Under the pieces are notes generated by a model. It saw nothing but the letters and a program-made list of their open reading frames with translations. It did not search any database and was not told the origin of the DNA. DNA of 5,451 nucleotides from Sulfitobacter sp. (GTDB taxonomy: Bacteria > Pseudomonadota > Alphaproteobacteria > Rhodobacterales > Rhodobacteraceae), in assembly GCA_024636405.1 (NCBI GenBank), contig JAGXHC010000212.1, positions 1-5,451 of the forward strand, in the 5' to 3' direction. Made by a program: the position numbers and the translations under genes. Below, one piece after another: positions 1 through 5,451 of this stretch (the stretch's first letter is position 1; each line of letters starts with the position of its first letter).

Positions 1-1077
1 ATCTTTTTCAATGTGCTTTTTGTATTCTGCCCAAGTCGTCGCACCGATGGTGCGCAGGGTGCCGCGTGCCAACGCGGGTTTGAGCAGGTTGGCCGCATCG
101 CCGGTTCCCGCAGCACCACCCGCACCAACCAGCGTATGGGTCTCATCAATGAACATGATGATCGGCGTGGTAGAGGCCTGAACCTCTTCGATGACGGATT
201 TCAGGCGGTTCTCAAATTCACCCTTCATGCTGGCACCGGCCTGCAACAGCCCCACATCCAGCGCCAGCAGACGCGCACCCTGCAATGCCGGTGGCACGTC
301 ACCGCGCGCGATGCGCAGCGCAAAACCTTCGACCACCGCCGTCTTGCCCACCCCGGCCTCGCCCGTCAGGATCGGGTTGTTCTGACGGCGGCGCATCAGC
401 ACGTCGACAATCTGGCGGATCTCTTCGTCGCGCCCCACAATCGGGTCGATCTTGCCGTCGCGGGCCTGCTGGGTCATGTCGGTGCAGAATTGCTTCAGCG
501 CCTCTTCCTTGCCCATCGCCGCCGGGGCCATCGCGCCCGACGCTTCGCCCGGCACAGCACCTCCGCCGGTGGATGATCCGTCCTGCGGGGTCAGCCTTTC
601 CTCGGGAGAGCCGTCGGTGATGGTGCCAAAGTTATCGGCCAGATCATCGGGAAGAATGCGCGCGAATTCCTTGGAAATGCTCAGGAAAATATTGCGCAGG
701 TTCTTTGTCTTCATCATCCCCAGCACAAGGTGGCCGGTGCGCACCTGACTGGACGAATACAAAAGCGAGCCATAGACCCATGCGCGTTCCATGGCGTCCT
801 CAAGATGCTGCGACAGATCCGAAATCGTGCTGGCGCCACGCGGCAGCGCATCCAGCGCCGCCGTCAGATCAGAGGCAAGCCGCGCCGGGTCCACCTTGTA
901 GTGGTCGCAGATGCGTTTGAAATCGCTGTCGGGCAGTTGCACAATCTGCGCCAGCCAGTGGACCAGTTCAACATAAGGATTGCCCCGCATCTTGCAAAAC
1001 ACGGTAGCGCCTTCGACGGCCTTGTAACCGACGGAATTGAGCTTGCCAAATAGGGCGACGCGGCTGATCTCTGTCAT
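1..1077 (-). CDS. clpV: TssH/ClpV, T6SS sheath-recycling AAA+ ATPase, N-terminal part
   Basis: The frame is open from ATG at 1077 to base 1, giving 359 residues; the rest of this usually 850-900-residue protein lies outside the window. ClpV is a Hsp100/ClpB-type double-ring ATPase that pulls apart contracted TssB/TssC sheaths so they can be reused. The N-domain begins [11 protein letters not shown] (4-14) with [10 protein letters not shown] (32-41) and [20 protein letters not shown] (98-117), clearly ClpV rather than ClpB. A Gly/Ala/Pro-rich linker spans about 164-189. The first AAA+ domain shows [10 protein letters not shown] (211-220), Walker A GEAGVGKT (239-246), the pore-loop segment [13 protein letters not shown] (281-293), Walker B IIMFIDE (306-312) and IGATTWAEY (344-352). 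The residue after the Walker B Glu is Thr, where Ala is usual; this is probably neutral. All catalytic residues in view are present. Confidence 0.97.
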   Translation of the reverse strand, partial: MTEISRVALFGKLNSVGYKAVEGATVFCKMRGNPYVELVHWLAQIVQLPDSDFKRICDHYKVDPARLASDLTAALDALPRGASTISDLSQHLEDAMERAWVYGSLLYSSSQVRTGHLVLGMMKTKNLRNIFLSISKEFARILPDDLADNFGTITDGSPEERLTPQDGSSTGGGAVPGEASGAMAPAAMGKEEALKQFCTDMTQQARDGKIDPIVGRDEEIRQIVDVLMRRRQNNPILTGEAGVGKTAVVEGFALRIARGDVPPALQGARLLALDVGLLQAGASMKGEFENRLKSVIEEVQASTTPIIMFIDETHTLVGAGGAAGTGDAANLLKPALARGTLRTIGATTWAEYKKHIEKD

Positions 1078-1085
1078 GGGTAAAA

Positions 1086-1090
1086 TCCTT
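1086..1090 (-). promoter_or_regulatory. Strong ribosome binding site of clpV
   Basis: The minus strand reads AAGGA, 8 nt before the clpV ATG (1075-1077), in the 34-bp gap after tssG. It is among the best Shine-Dalgarno matches in the window, fitting a gene translated independently of its upstream neighbour. Confidence 0.65.
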
Positions 1091-1111
1091 TCTTGGGGAC
1101 CACAGGCGCCA

Positions 1112-2143
1112 TTATGCGGCGCGGCCCGGGTAATGGTGTTGAGGCTGCAAATACAAATCATCCGCGTCTTTGTCGGGGGCGCGCGTGCCGATCCAACTGG
1201 TCTGCCCCAGCCGCGCGGTGCCATCGAGCCGGGCTTTGGGTACGTCCGCGCCCTTCAGCACCACGTTCACATCGAAATCCAGCGCGTCACCAACATAATT
1301 GCGCACCACGGCGGCCAGTCTGTCCATCGACGGGTTGCCTGGCAGCAGGCGTTCATAGTCCACTTTTGACAGCGGCCCGATGATCAGGCGGAACTTGGCG
1401 TTGCGCGACCAGACGCTGCTGCCGATGCTGGTGGTCTGGCCCAGCGTTCCGCCCGCGCCCAATTGCCAACGGTCGTCGGGTTCCAGTTCCAGCCAGCACC
1501 CGATGAATTCCTGCATCCTGACCGGCGCCTTGAAGAACCCCGACAGGATTGCCACCAGCCCTTCTGCGTTTTTCGGCCCCGCCGCCAGCAGCCCGGCAAA
1601 ATGGCGACGCGCCAGATCGGGCATGGCGTCGCGGTTGCGCAGGGCCGCGCCGTGATGACCGGCAAGTGCGGCGACGTGGCGTTCAAAATCAGCATCGGCG
1701 CCGCGGTCAAAATCCACCGCCGGCTGGCCCGTGACCCAGGCGCGGTACAGCAGCGACATGATCCGGTGTGTCAGCATATTGGCGAACCCGACAAAGCTGG
1801 AATCGCGGTTGTTGATCTGCCGCTCGCGGGCATATTCGGTCAGATGGATCGGCAGTGGCCCATGCGGCCCGAAAAAGCCGAAGAAGCGGTTGATCAGGCT
1901 GCCCGGCCCCTTGCCCGGCGGGGTGAAGGCGCGGATCGTGTTTGGCGGAAAAGCCATGCGCGCCTCCTGTCCCAGACGCACTGCATCTTCGCGCGGGCGG
2001 CGCGACTGCCCCAGACGGGGCTGTTCGGCGTATTGCGCTTCGATGATGCGCAGGGCCAGAAAGATGTGGTGGTTCTCGGGGGTCTCACACAGCCGCTCAA
2101 AATGCGTCAGATGATCCGACCGAGACCCGTCTGGGGCCGCCAT
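1112..2143 (-). CDS. tssG: TssG, T6SS baseplate protein (VasB/ImpH family)
   Basis: This 343-residue protein has the usual length and layout of TssG, which pairs with TssF (two TssF per TssG in characterised wedges). It starts with a helix matching the family 'F-F-x-A-x-R-L-L-E' region, here HHIFLALRIIE (25-35). Next comes the RLGQEARMAFPPNTI block (56-70) and FGFFGPHGPLPIHLTEYARER (88-108), the most recognisable family signature. LLYRAW (131-136), SGFFKAPVRMQEFIGCWLEL (201-220) and FRLIIGPL (251-258) follow. LGQTTSIGSSVW (234-245) and LGQTSWIG (312-319) are the two paired C-terminal glycine-rich segments common in TssG. The ATG at 2143 is preceded by GGAG. Beginning later would cut into the conserved first helix, so the overlap with tssF is probably real. 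The gene ends with TAA, 34 bp before clpV. Confidence 0.95.
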   Translation of the reverse strand: MAAPDGSRSDHLTHFERLCETPENHHIFLALRIIEAQYAEQPRLGQSRRPREDAVRLGQEARMAFPPNTIRAFTPPGKGPGSLINRFFGFFGPHGPLPIHLTEYARERQINNRDSSFVGFANMLTHRIMSLLYRAWVTGQPAVDFDRGADADFERHVAALAGHHGAALRNRDAMPDLARRHFAGLLAAGPKNAEGLVAILSGFFKAPVRMQEFIGCWLELEPDDRWQLGAGGTLGQTTSIGSSVWSRNAKFRLIIGPLSKVDYERLLPGNPSMDRLAAVVRNYVGDALDFDVNVVLKGADVPKARLDGTARLGQTSWIGTRAPDKDADDLYLQPQHHYPGRAA

Positions 2144-3981
2144 CGTGCGATTTCTCCATTTTGTTGGGTCCGCAGGACCGTTTCCGTGAAACTGTTGATC
2201 GTCACATATTTGCGGAAGAACCGTTCCAGCACAGCACCGATCAGATAGATGCTGGTGCCCTCGAAAAAGCTCTCGTCCAGTTCCAGCGTGATCTCCAGGC
2301 CGCGCACGGCAGTGGACAGCACACCATCGCTCATCCGGCGCACGATCGGTCGGCTTGAAACGGCAGTGATGCCTTCGATCTGCATGTTCACCGCGCGGTC
2401 GCCCTTGGGCGCATAAAGCCCGACCAGTTCGCGCAGAGCCTCGGCACCGTTGCCGCCGTCACTGTCCGCGATGGACAGGTAGTTCAGGCTCAGGTGGCTG
2501 ATCAACCGCCAGGCGGCGTCGCCCTGTGCCAGTGTCGGACGGGGGCGTGTGGGGTTGACCGGGGTGCGGATGGATTTCACCGGCCCGCCATCGGGAAGAT
2601 AGAAAAGGTCAGCCTGCCCTGTCGGCAACAGCATCGGCAGATCGCGGTTGGTGACCAGGGCGCGCACCGCAAGCTGGCTCATTTCCGCGCGGTACGGTGC
2701 CTGGGCGCGGTCCACCAGCGTGAGGTAGGTCTCAGACCCCAGATAACTGGTGCGCGCGCCCTTCAGCCGTTCCTTTTCCGTCCGTTGGCGCATCTTCCGG
2801 GTCAGGGTATAAAATGCACTGTGTCCGTCGCCTACGGGCGACAGATCATCCGAGGAATAGAAGGGCCGGAATTCAACATCGTCCTCACCCTCGGCGCTGA
2901 TGCCCTTGACGCCGCGCAGGGCGTAGATCTCAAAATCCTGCACGCCGGTACGGTCGGCCACCACATGATGCGACACCTCCCGCGAGGTCATATGCACCCG
3001 GTCGCAACGTTTCTCAAACAGGTTGATTGCTGGCACACAGTTCAGCGAAAAAGCGTCTGGCGTAATGCCTGCCGCGATGCTTGGCAGCCCGTCACGAAGC
3101 AGAATATACAGATCAATGGAATCTCCGACACTTCGCGACAGCCCGTCCGCCAGGCCGGTAAATTCCACAAAATGGAACCGCTCGGGCATCGCGAAATATT
3201 CCTGCAGCAGCCGGTAGCCGTCAAAGGATTGCTGCGGCGTCGGCAGCAATGCGTCCTCGCGGCCAAAGCCGCAGGGCATGACCGTGCCGCGCAACTCGCG
3301 TGTCCAGTCCGCGCGCCGGTCGATGGAGCGCGCAACAAGGCCCGTGGTCTGGGTGCACAACAATTGATGCAATTGCCAGCCCTGCGCGCCCTTGCCGCCC
3401 AGAAACACGCGCAACCGGTCCATGCCCAGTTCTGCAATGGGCGCACCGCCATGCCGGCTGAGCCGGAGGCGGATGGCAGCGCGGGCTTCTGTGTTGCCGG
3501 CAACGCCTGCCGCCACCAACTCGCCGCGCCCCTCGATATATTCCGCCTGCGTGATCGTCACCGGCCAAAGCGAAAGATCCGACGCCGTGCGATACACGCA
3601 TGCGGTTTGCGCGCCCTCACCCAGGCGCGCCCGCAGCATGGTGCCGCGCGCCATGACGTGCCCCTCGGCAAGCGATTGGTTGTCCATATCCGGTTGCAGT
3701 TGCGCCACCATCATCGACGGGGTCGGCGCCAGATAATGCGGGTAGATGATTTCCAGCAGATTGTTCGTAAAGGACGGATATTGCAGCTCAAGCTCAAGCT
3801 GCACACGCGCGGCCAGGAATGCGCTGCCCTCCAGCAGACGTTCCACATAAGGGTCCAGCACCTCGACCCCGTCGATGCCAAGCCGGGACGCGATCTTGGG
3901 ATAGGATTCAGCAAACTCCGCGCCCATCTCCCGCAGGTAGGCCAGCTCTGCTTCATAGTGTCTGAGAAGACGGGTATCCAT
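2107..3981 (-). CDS. tssF: TssF, T6SS baseplate protein (VasA/ImpG family)
   Basis: This 624-residue protein is of usual length for TssF, which forms the wedge with TssG and TssE and contacts TssK and the VgrG/Hcp hub. The N-terminus is diagnostic: YEAELAYLREMGAEFA (9-24) then YPKIASRLGI (27-36), followed by DPYVERLLEGSAFLAARV (43-60) and NNLLEIIYPHYLAPTPSM (73-90). The middle contains the LLQEYFAMPERFHFVEF and NCVPAINLFEKR blocks, both family hallmarks. The C-terminal segment FFEGTSIYLIGAVLERFFRK (about 572-591) leads to GEIARWRPQTG, again typical. No signal peptide or membrane helix is apparent, as expected for a cytoplasmic baseplate part. The ATG at 3981 has only a weak Shine-Dalgarno, so it probably relies on coupling to tssE termination 4 bp upstream. 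The last 11 codons and the stop overlap tssG. No sign of disruption was seen. Confidence 0.96.
   Translation of the reverse strand: MDTRLLRHYEAELAYLREMGAEFAESYPKIASRLGIDGVEVLDPYVERLLEGSAFLAARVQLELELQYPSFTNNLLEIIYPHYLAPTPSMMVAQLQPDMDNQSLAEGHVMARGTMLRARLGEGAQTACVYRTASDLSLWPVTITQAEYIEGRGELVAAGVAGNTEARAAIRLRLSRHGGAPIAELGMDRLRVFLGGKGAQGWQLHQLLCTQTTGLVARSIDRRADWTRELRGTVMPCGFGREDALLPTPQQSFDGYRLLQEYFAMPERFHFVEFTGLADGLSRSVGDSIDLYILLRDGLPSIAAGITPDAFSLNCVPAINLFEKRCDRVHMTSREVSHHVVADRTGVQDFEIYALRGVKGISAEGEDDVEFRPFYSSDDLSPVGDGHSAFYTLTRKMRQRTEKERLKGARTSYLGSETYLTLVDRAQAPYRAEMSQLAVRALVTNRDLPMLLPTGQADLFYLPDGGPVKSIRTPVNPTRPRPTLAQGDAAWRLISHLSLNYLSIADSDGGNGAEALRELVGLYAPKGDRAVNMQIEGITAVSSRPIVRRMSDGVLSTAVRGLEITLELDESFFEGTSIYLIGAVLERFFRKYVTINSFTETVLRTQQNGEIARWRPQTGLGRII
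2154..2157 (-). promoter_or_regulatory. Ribosome binding site of tssG inside tssF
   Basis: GGAG on the minus strand lies 10 nt before the tssG ATG (2141-2143), within the final codons of tssF. It supports the tssG start that creates the 37-bp overlap. Confidence 0.5.
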
Positions 3982-3985
3982 GCGC

Positions 3986-4483
3986 TCAGCCCGTGCTTTC
4001 GAGCGTGAGATGCCCCGTGGTCAGGTCAACCTGCGACCGCAGGTAAAGCTCCATCGGCAAGGGTTGCGCCCACATGTCGGCGCGGATGTCGAAGGCGACG
4101 ACCGATTGCGCGCCTGCTTCGGATTCGCGCAAGATCACCTCAAGCGTGCCGCTTTTGATGCGGGGTTCAAACTGCGCGATTGCGCGCCCAATGGCCTTGC
4201 GAATGTCTTCGGTGCGGTCAGAGGTCGAGGTGTCACCGGCAACGTCGCGAACACCGTAGTTCAGGACGGATGTAACGACATTCGGATACCGTGCAGGGTC
4301 AAGCAGACTGTCTTGATTGTTGCTGTTCAGCAGCCAGACCAGATCGCGACGGATGATGTCGCGCAACCGTCTGATGTCGATCACACGCGCGTCGCGGGCT
4401 TCTGTCTTCTCGTCAGGCTCAAGATCGGTAAGCCGGTCCAGAAGCGAAGGTTGCAGCCGCTCTGTGATCGTTTTGTCAGCCAT
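3986..4483 (-). CDS. tssE: TssE, T6SS baseplate wedge protein (gp25-like)
   Basis: This 165-residue protein is related to phage T4 gp25 and the GPW/gp25 family. With TssF and TssG it forms the baseplate wedge and helps start sheath polymerisation in the cytoplasm. The order of features fits the family: an N-terminal SLLDRL segment (13-18), an Arg/Asp-rich helix leading to RRDLVWLLNSNN (45-56), then YPNVVTSVLNYGVRD (66-80). FEPRI follows at 105-109, where family members have the FEPRL-like motif, and the protein ends in strands with LYLRSQVDLTTG (146-157). Two starts are possible: ATG at 4483, which begins MADKTITERL, and an upstream in-frame ATG at 4546. I chose 4483 because the upstream extension lies inside tagJ and its sequence is unlike TssE. 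A modest AGGG-containing purine stretch precedes it. The TGA stop is 4 bp before the tssF ATG. Confidence 0.93.
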   Translation of the reverse strand: MADKTITERLQPSLLDRLTDLEPDEKTEARDARVIDIRRLRDIIRRDLVWLLNSNNQDSLLDPARYPNVVTSVLNYGVRDVAGDTSTSDRTEDIRKAIGRAIAQFEPRIKSGTLEVILRESEAGAQSVVAFDIRADMWAQPLPMELYLRSQVDLTTGHLTLESTG

Positions 4484-5285
4484 CGGCGGACACCCTGTCC
4501 ATCTTGAGTTCGCGCAGATCCATGATGGCCACGTCAGTATCGCCAACGGTCAGCAGGCGCTGACCCGAGCCGAGAAAGGTATCGTCGCCGGCATCTGTCC
4601 AGGTGGTGGTGCGGGCCAGCATCGCGGCAGGATCGCCGCCTTCGGTAGTCCCGACATAACGGGTCGGGATCAGGGCCACGAATTCGCCCTCGTTGTGCAG
4701 TTTCAACTGCGCCGCAGTCCAGACCGCATCGCGCAGATCCTCGGGTGGCTCCACCTTGAGGGTGTCGATGGCGCTGAACGGCATCCAGAAATACTGACCG
4801 TTGATGATGATCTCAAGCAGCGGGCCCAGACGCATGTCAGCATCTGCCACCCAATCAAAACGTGTCCCGTTCAGCGTGCCGCCTGCATCCGGCACCAGAT
4901 CAAACGCCTTGGCACGGGCCGCGGCGGCGCGGGCGGTCTGGCCTTGGGCCATCGCGCGGTTCGCCTCGATCATCAGGGCGACCCATTGGGGGGGCTCGCC
5001 AAAAATCAGCGGGTCTTTTTCGCCGGCAAAGACCCTTTCGCGAAACACTTCGCAAATGATGGCCTCGCGGTAGGCTTGCGCCATGGGAATTGCCAGCGCG
5101 TCCAGTTCGGCACAAAGTTTAAGTTGCGTGATCGCGCGTTTCCAGTCGCCCAGCACACACAAAAGCTGAAACAGAAAGATCCGCAGCTTCGCATCGGCGG
5201 GATTGGTGCGGACCTGCGCCTGCAACGCCGTCAGCGCACCGTGCAAGTCACCTTGCTTGAGCAGAGTTTCATGTTCTTGGGGCAC
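4476..5285 (-). CDS. tagJ: TagJ/ImpE (HsiE-type) T6SS accessory protein
   Basis: This 269-residue cytoplasmic protein belongs to the ImpE/TagJ family. In Pseudomonas aeruginosa the homologue HsiE1 binds the N-terminus of the sheath protein TssB and also ClpV, and is thought to recruit ClpV to the contracted sheath. The N-terminal half is helical and TPR-like, with the family block LRIFLFQLLCVLGDW at 34-48. A second conserved block, FDWVADADMRLGP, lies at 143-155 and is followed by NGQYFWMPF (162-170). GGDPA at 216-220 is also typical. The length fits the family. I chose GTG at 5285 because it has a good ribosome binding site and the family normally begins close to the 'LLKQGDL' segment. The longer frame from GTG at 5342 would add 19 residues encoded by hairpin DNA. 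The TGA stop overlaps the start of tssE by 8 bp, which suggests coupled translation. Confidence 0.93.
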   Translation of the reverse strand: MPQEHETLLKQGDLHGALTALQAQVRTNPADAKLRIFLFQLLCVLGDWKRAITQLKLCAELDALAIPMAQAYREAIICEVFRERVFAGEKDPLIFGEPPQWVALMIEANRAMAQGQTARAAAARAKAFDLVPDAGGTLNGTRFDWVADADMRLGPLLEIIINGQYFWMPFSAIDTLKVEPPEDLRDAVWTAAQLKLHNEGEFVALIPTRYVGTTEGGDPAAMLARTTTWTDAGDDTFLGSGQRLLTVGDTDVAIMDLRELKMDRVSADG

Positions 5286-5290
5286 GGATG

Positions 5291-5295
5291 ACCTC
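5291..5295 (-). promoter_or_regulatory. Ribosome binding site that fixes the tagJ start
   Basis: The minus strand reads GAGGT, 5 nt before a GTG codon at 5283-5285. The other in-frame candidate, a GTG at 5340-5342, has no purine-rich sequence in front of it and lies within the large hairpin. This favours the downstream GTG as the tagJ start. Confidence 0.65.
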
Positions 5296-5311
5296 GCTTG
5301 GCAGGCAGACA

Positions 5312-5326
5312 GGCGCAGGGTGCGCC
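5312..5326 (-). other. Second short hairpin in the hcp-tagJ gap
   Basis: GGCGCA (5312-5317) and TGCGCC (5321-5326) are perfect 6-bp arms around a 3-nt loop. It sits 4 nt from the larger hairpin, on the tagJ side. In the minus-strand transcript the order is large hairpin, small hairpin, tagJ ribosome binding site. No U-run follows it in that direction. It may be part of one RNA element with its neighbour, or it may be chance in GC-rich DNA. Confidence 0.4.
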
Positions 5327-5330
5327 GGAT

Positions 5331-5367
5331 GGGGCGCGCCACCCGCAGTGATCGCGCGCCCCTTTTT
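5331..5367. terminator. GC-rich hairpin with T-tract on the + strand, between probable hcp and tagJ
   Basis: The arms GGGGCGCGC (5331-5339) and GCGCGCCCC (5354-5362) are perfect 9-bp inverted repeats around a 14-nt loop, followed on the + strand by TTTTT (5363-5367). On the + strand this has the shape of an intrinsic terminator, although no + strand gene reads into it. On the minus strand, the direction of the operon, the same stem forms but the run becomes an A-tract in front of the stem, so it would not be a classical terminator there. It starts 16 nt past the stop codon of the upstream gene. A reasonable role is a 3' stabiliser or partial attenuator that keeps the upstream mRNA more abundant than the downstream baseplate genes. 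The structure is seen; the function is inferred. Confidence 0.55.
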
Positions 5368-5378
5368 CAACGAAGGAC

Positions 5379-5451
5379 CTACTCCTTGACGTTCTCGGCA
5401 ATGTTGAAGGTCATCTCGGGCTTTTCGCCTTCGCCGCCTTTCGCCGTCTGC
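5379..5451 (-). CDS. hcp: 3' end of probable Hcp (TssD) tube protein, partial
   Basis: Only the last 23 codons and a TAG stop (5379-5381) are in the window; the gene continues beyond base 5451. The visible tail is rich in Gly, Lys and Glu, then ends MTFNIAENVKE. The identification rests on two things. First, the gene directly upstream of tagJ in the equivalent Pseudomonas H1 cluster is hcp. Second, many Hcp proteins end in a short strand of the type 'x-W/F-[ND]-[LIV]-x-x-N-K', which this tail loosely resembles. Hcp forms the hexameric inner tube that is fired by the T6SS and carries effectors. The tail does not look like the conserved TssC end, which carries an Arg-Pro-His-Phe-type motif. A second sheath protein, another small T6SS protein or a cargo gene cannot be excluded. 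The open frame is certain; the name is a moderate guess. Confidence 0.5.
   Translation of the reverse strand, partial: QTAKGGEGEKPEMTFNIAENVKE

Noticed and set aside
309..315. Possible functional loss at the clpV codon after the Walker B Glu (Thr in place of the usual Ala)
   Set aside because: The Walker B Asp and Glu are intact, and the substitution is small and next to, not in, the catalytic pair. The encoded site is near residues 306-313 (about bases 139-162).
13..576. A 187-codon open frame on the + strand opposite clpV
   Set aside because: It is antisense to the Walker A and B regions of clpV. Its Arg/His-rich composition is that of a shadow frame in GC-rich DNA.
1463..2248. A 261-codon open frame on the + strand opposite tssG and the end of tssF
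   Set aside because: It is antisense to conserved TssG and has no family features or convincing ribosome binding site.
2494..4008. A 504-codon open frame on the + strand opposite tssF
   Set aside because: Its first codon position falls on the G/C-rich third position of tssF, which suppresses stops. The translation is Arg/His/Gln-rich with no recognisable domain, while tssF opposite is clearly conserved.
4317..5291. A 324-codon open frame on the + strand opposite tagJ and tssE
   Set aside because: It spans two convincing minus-strand genes in antisense and shows no domain; explained by codon bias.
5286..5378. A promoter for tagJ in the gap after the probable hcp
   Set aside because: TTGAAA occurs on the minus strand near 5370, but no matching -10 element lies at a proper distance, and the region is dominated by hairpins.

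Overview
The window is an internal piece of a type VI secretion system (T6SS) gene cluster. All real genes lie on the minus strand, so the operon reads from base 5451 down to base 1. In transcription order: the 3' end of a probable hcp (tube protein; the identity rests on weak evidence), tagJ/impE, tssE (baseplate wedge, gp25-like), tssF and tssG (baseplate wedge), and the first 359 codons of tssH/clpV, the AAA+ ATPase that recycles the contracted sheath. The DNA is GC-rich with strong G/C preference at third codon positions. Together with the protein sequences this suggests an alphaproteobacterium, plausibly a Rhodobacterales (roseobacter-type) organism. That placement is inference, not something the window proves.

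Layout: probable hcp tail (5379-5451), a 93-bp gap with two GC-rich hairpins (5286-5378), tagJ (4476-5285), tssE (3986-4483, overlapping tagJ by 8 bp), tssF (2107-3981, 4 bp after tssE), tssG (1112-2143, overlapping tssF by 37 bp), a 34-bp gap with a good ribosome binding site, and clpV (1-1077, running off the window edge). No stretch over 300 bp lacks a gene. No promoter, tRNA, mobile element or CRISPR array was seen.

How the genes work together: TssE, TssF and TssG build the baseplate on which the Hcp tube and the TssB/TssC sheath polymerise. After the sheath contracts, ClpV disassembles it, and TagJ is thought to help bring ClpV to the TssB part of the sheath. The order hcp-tagJ-tssE-tssF-tssG-clpV matches the H1-T6SS cluster of Pseudomonas aeruginosa. 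The structural genes all look intact, with family-typical lengths and motifs, so this is probably a working, ordinary T6SS core. I did not find an undescribed system. The least explained item is the hairpin pair between the probable hcp and tagJ.
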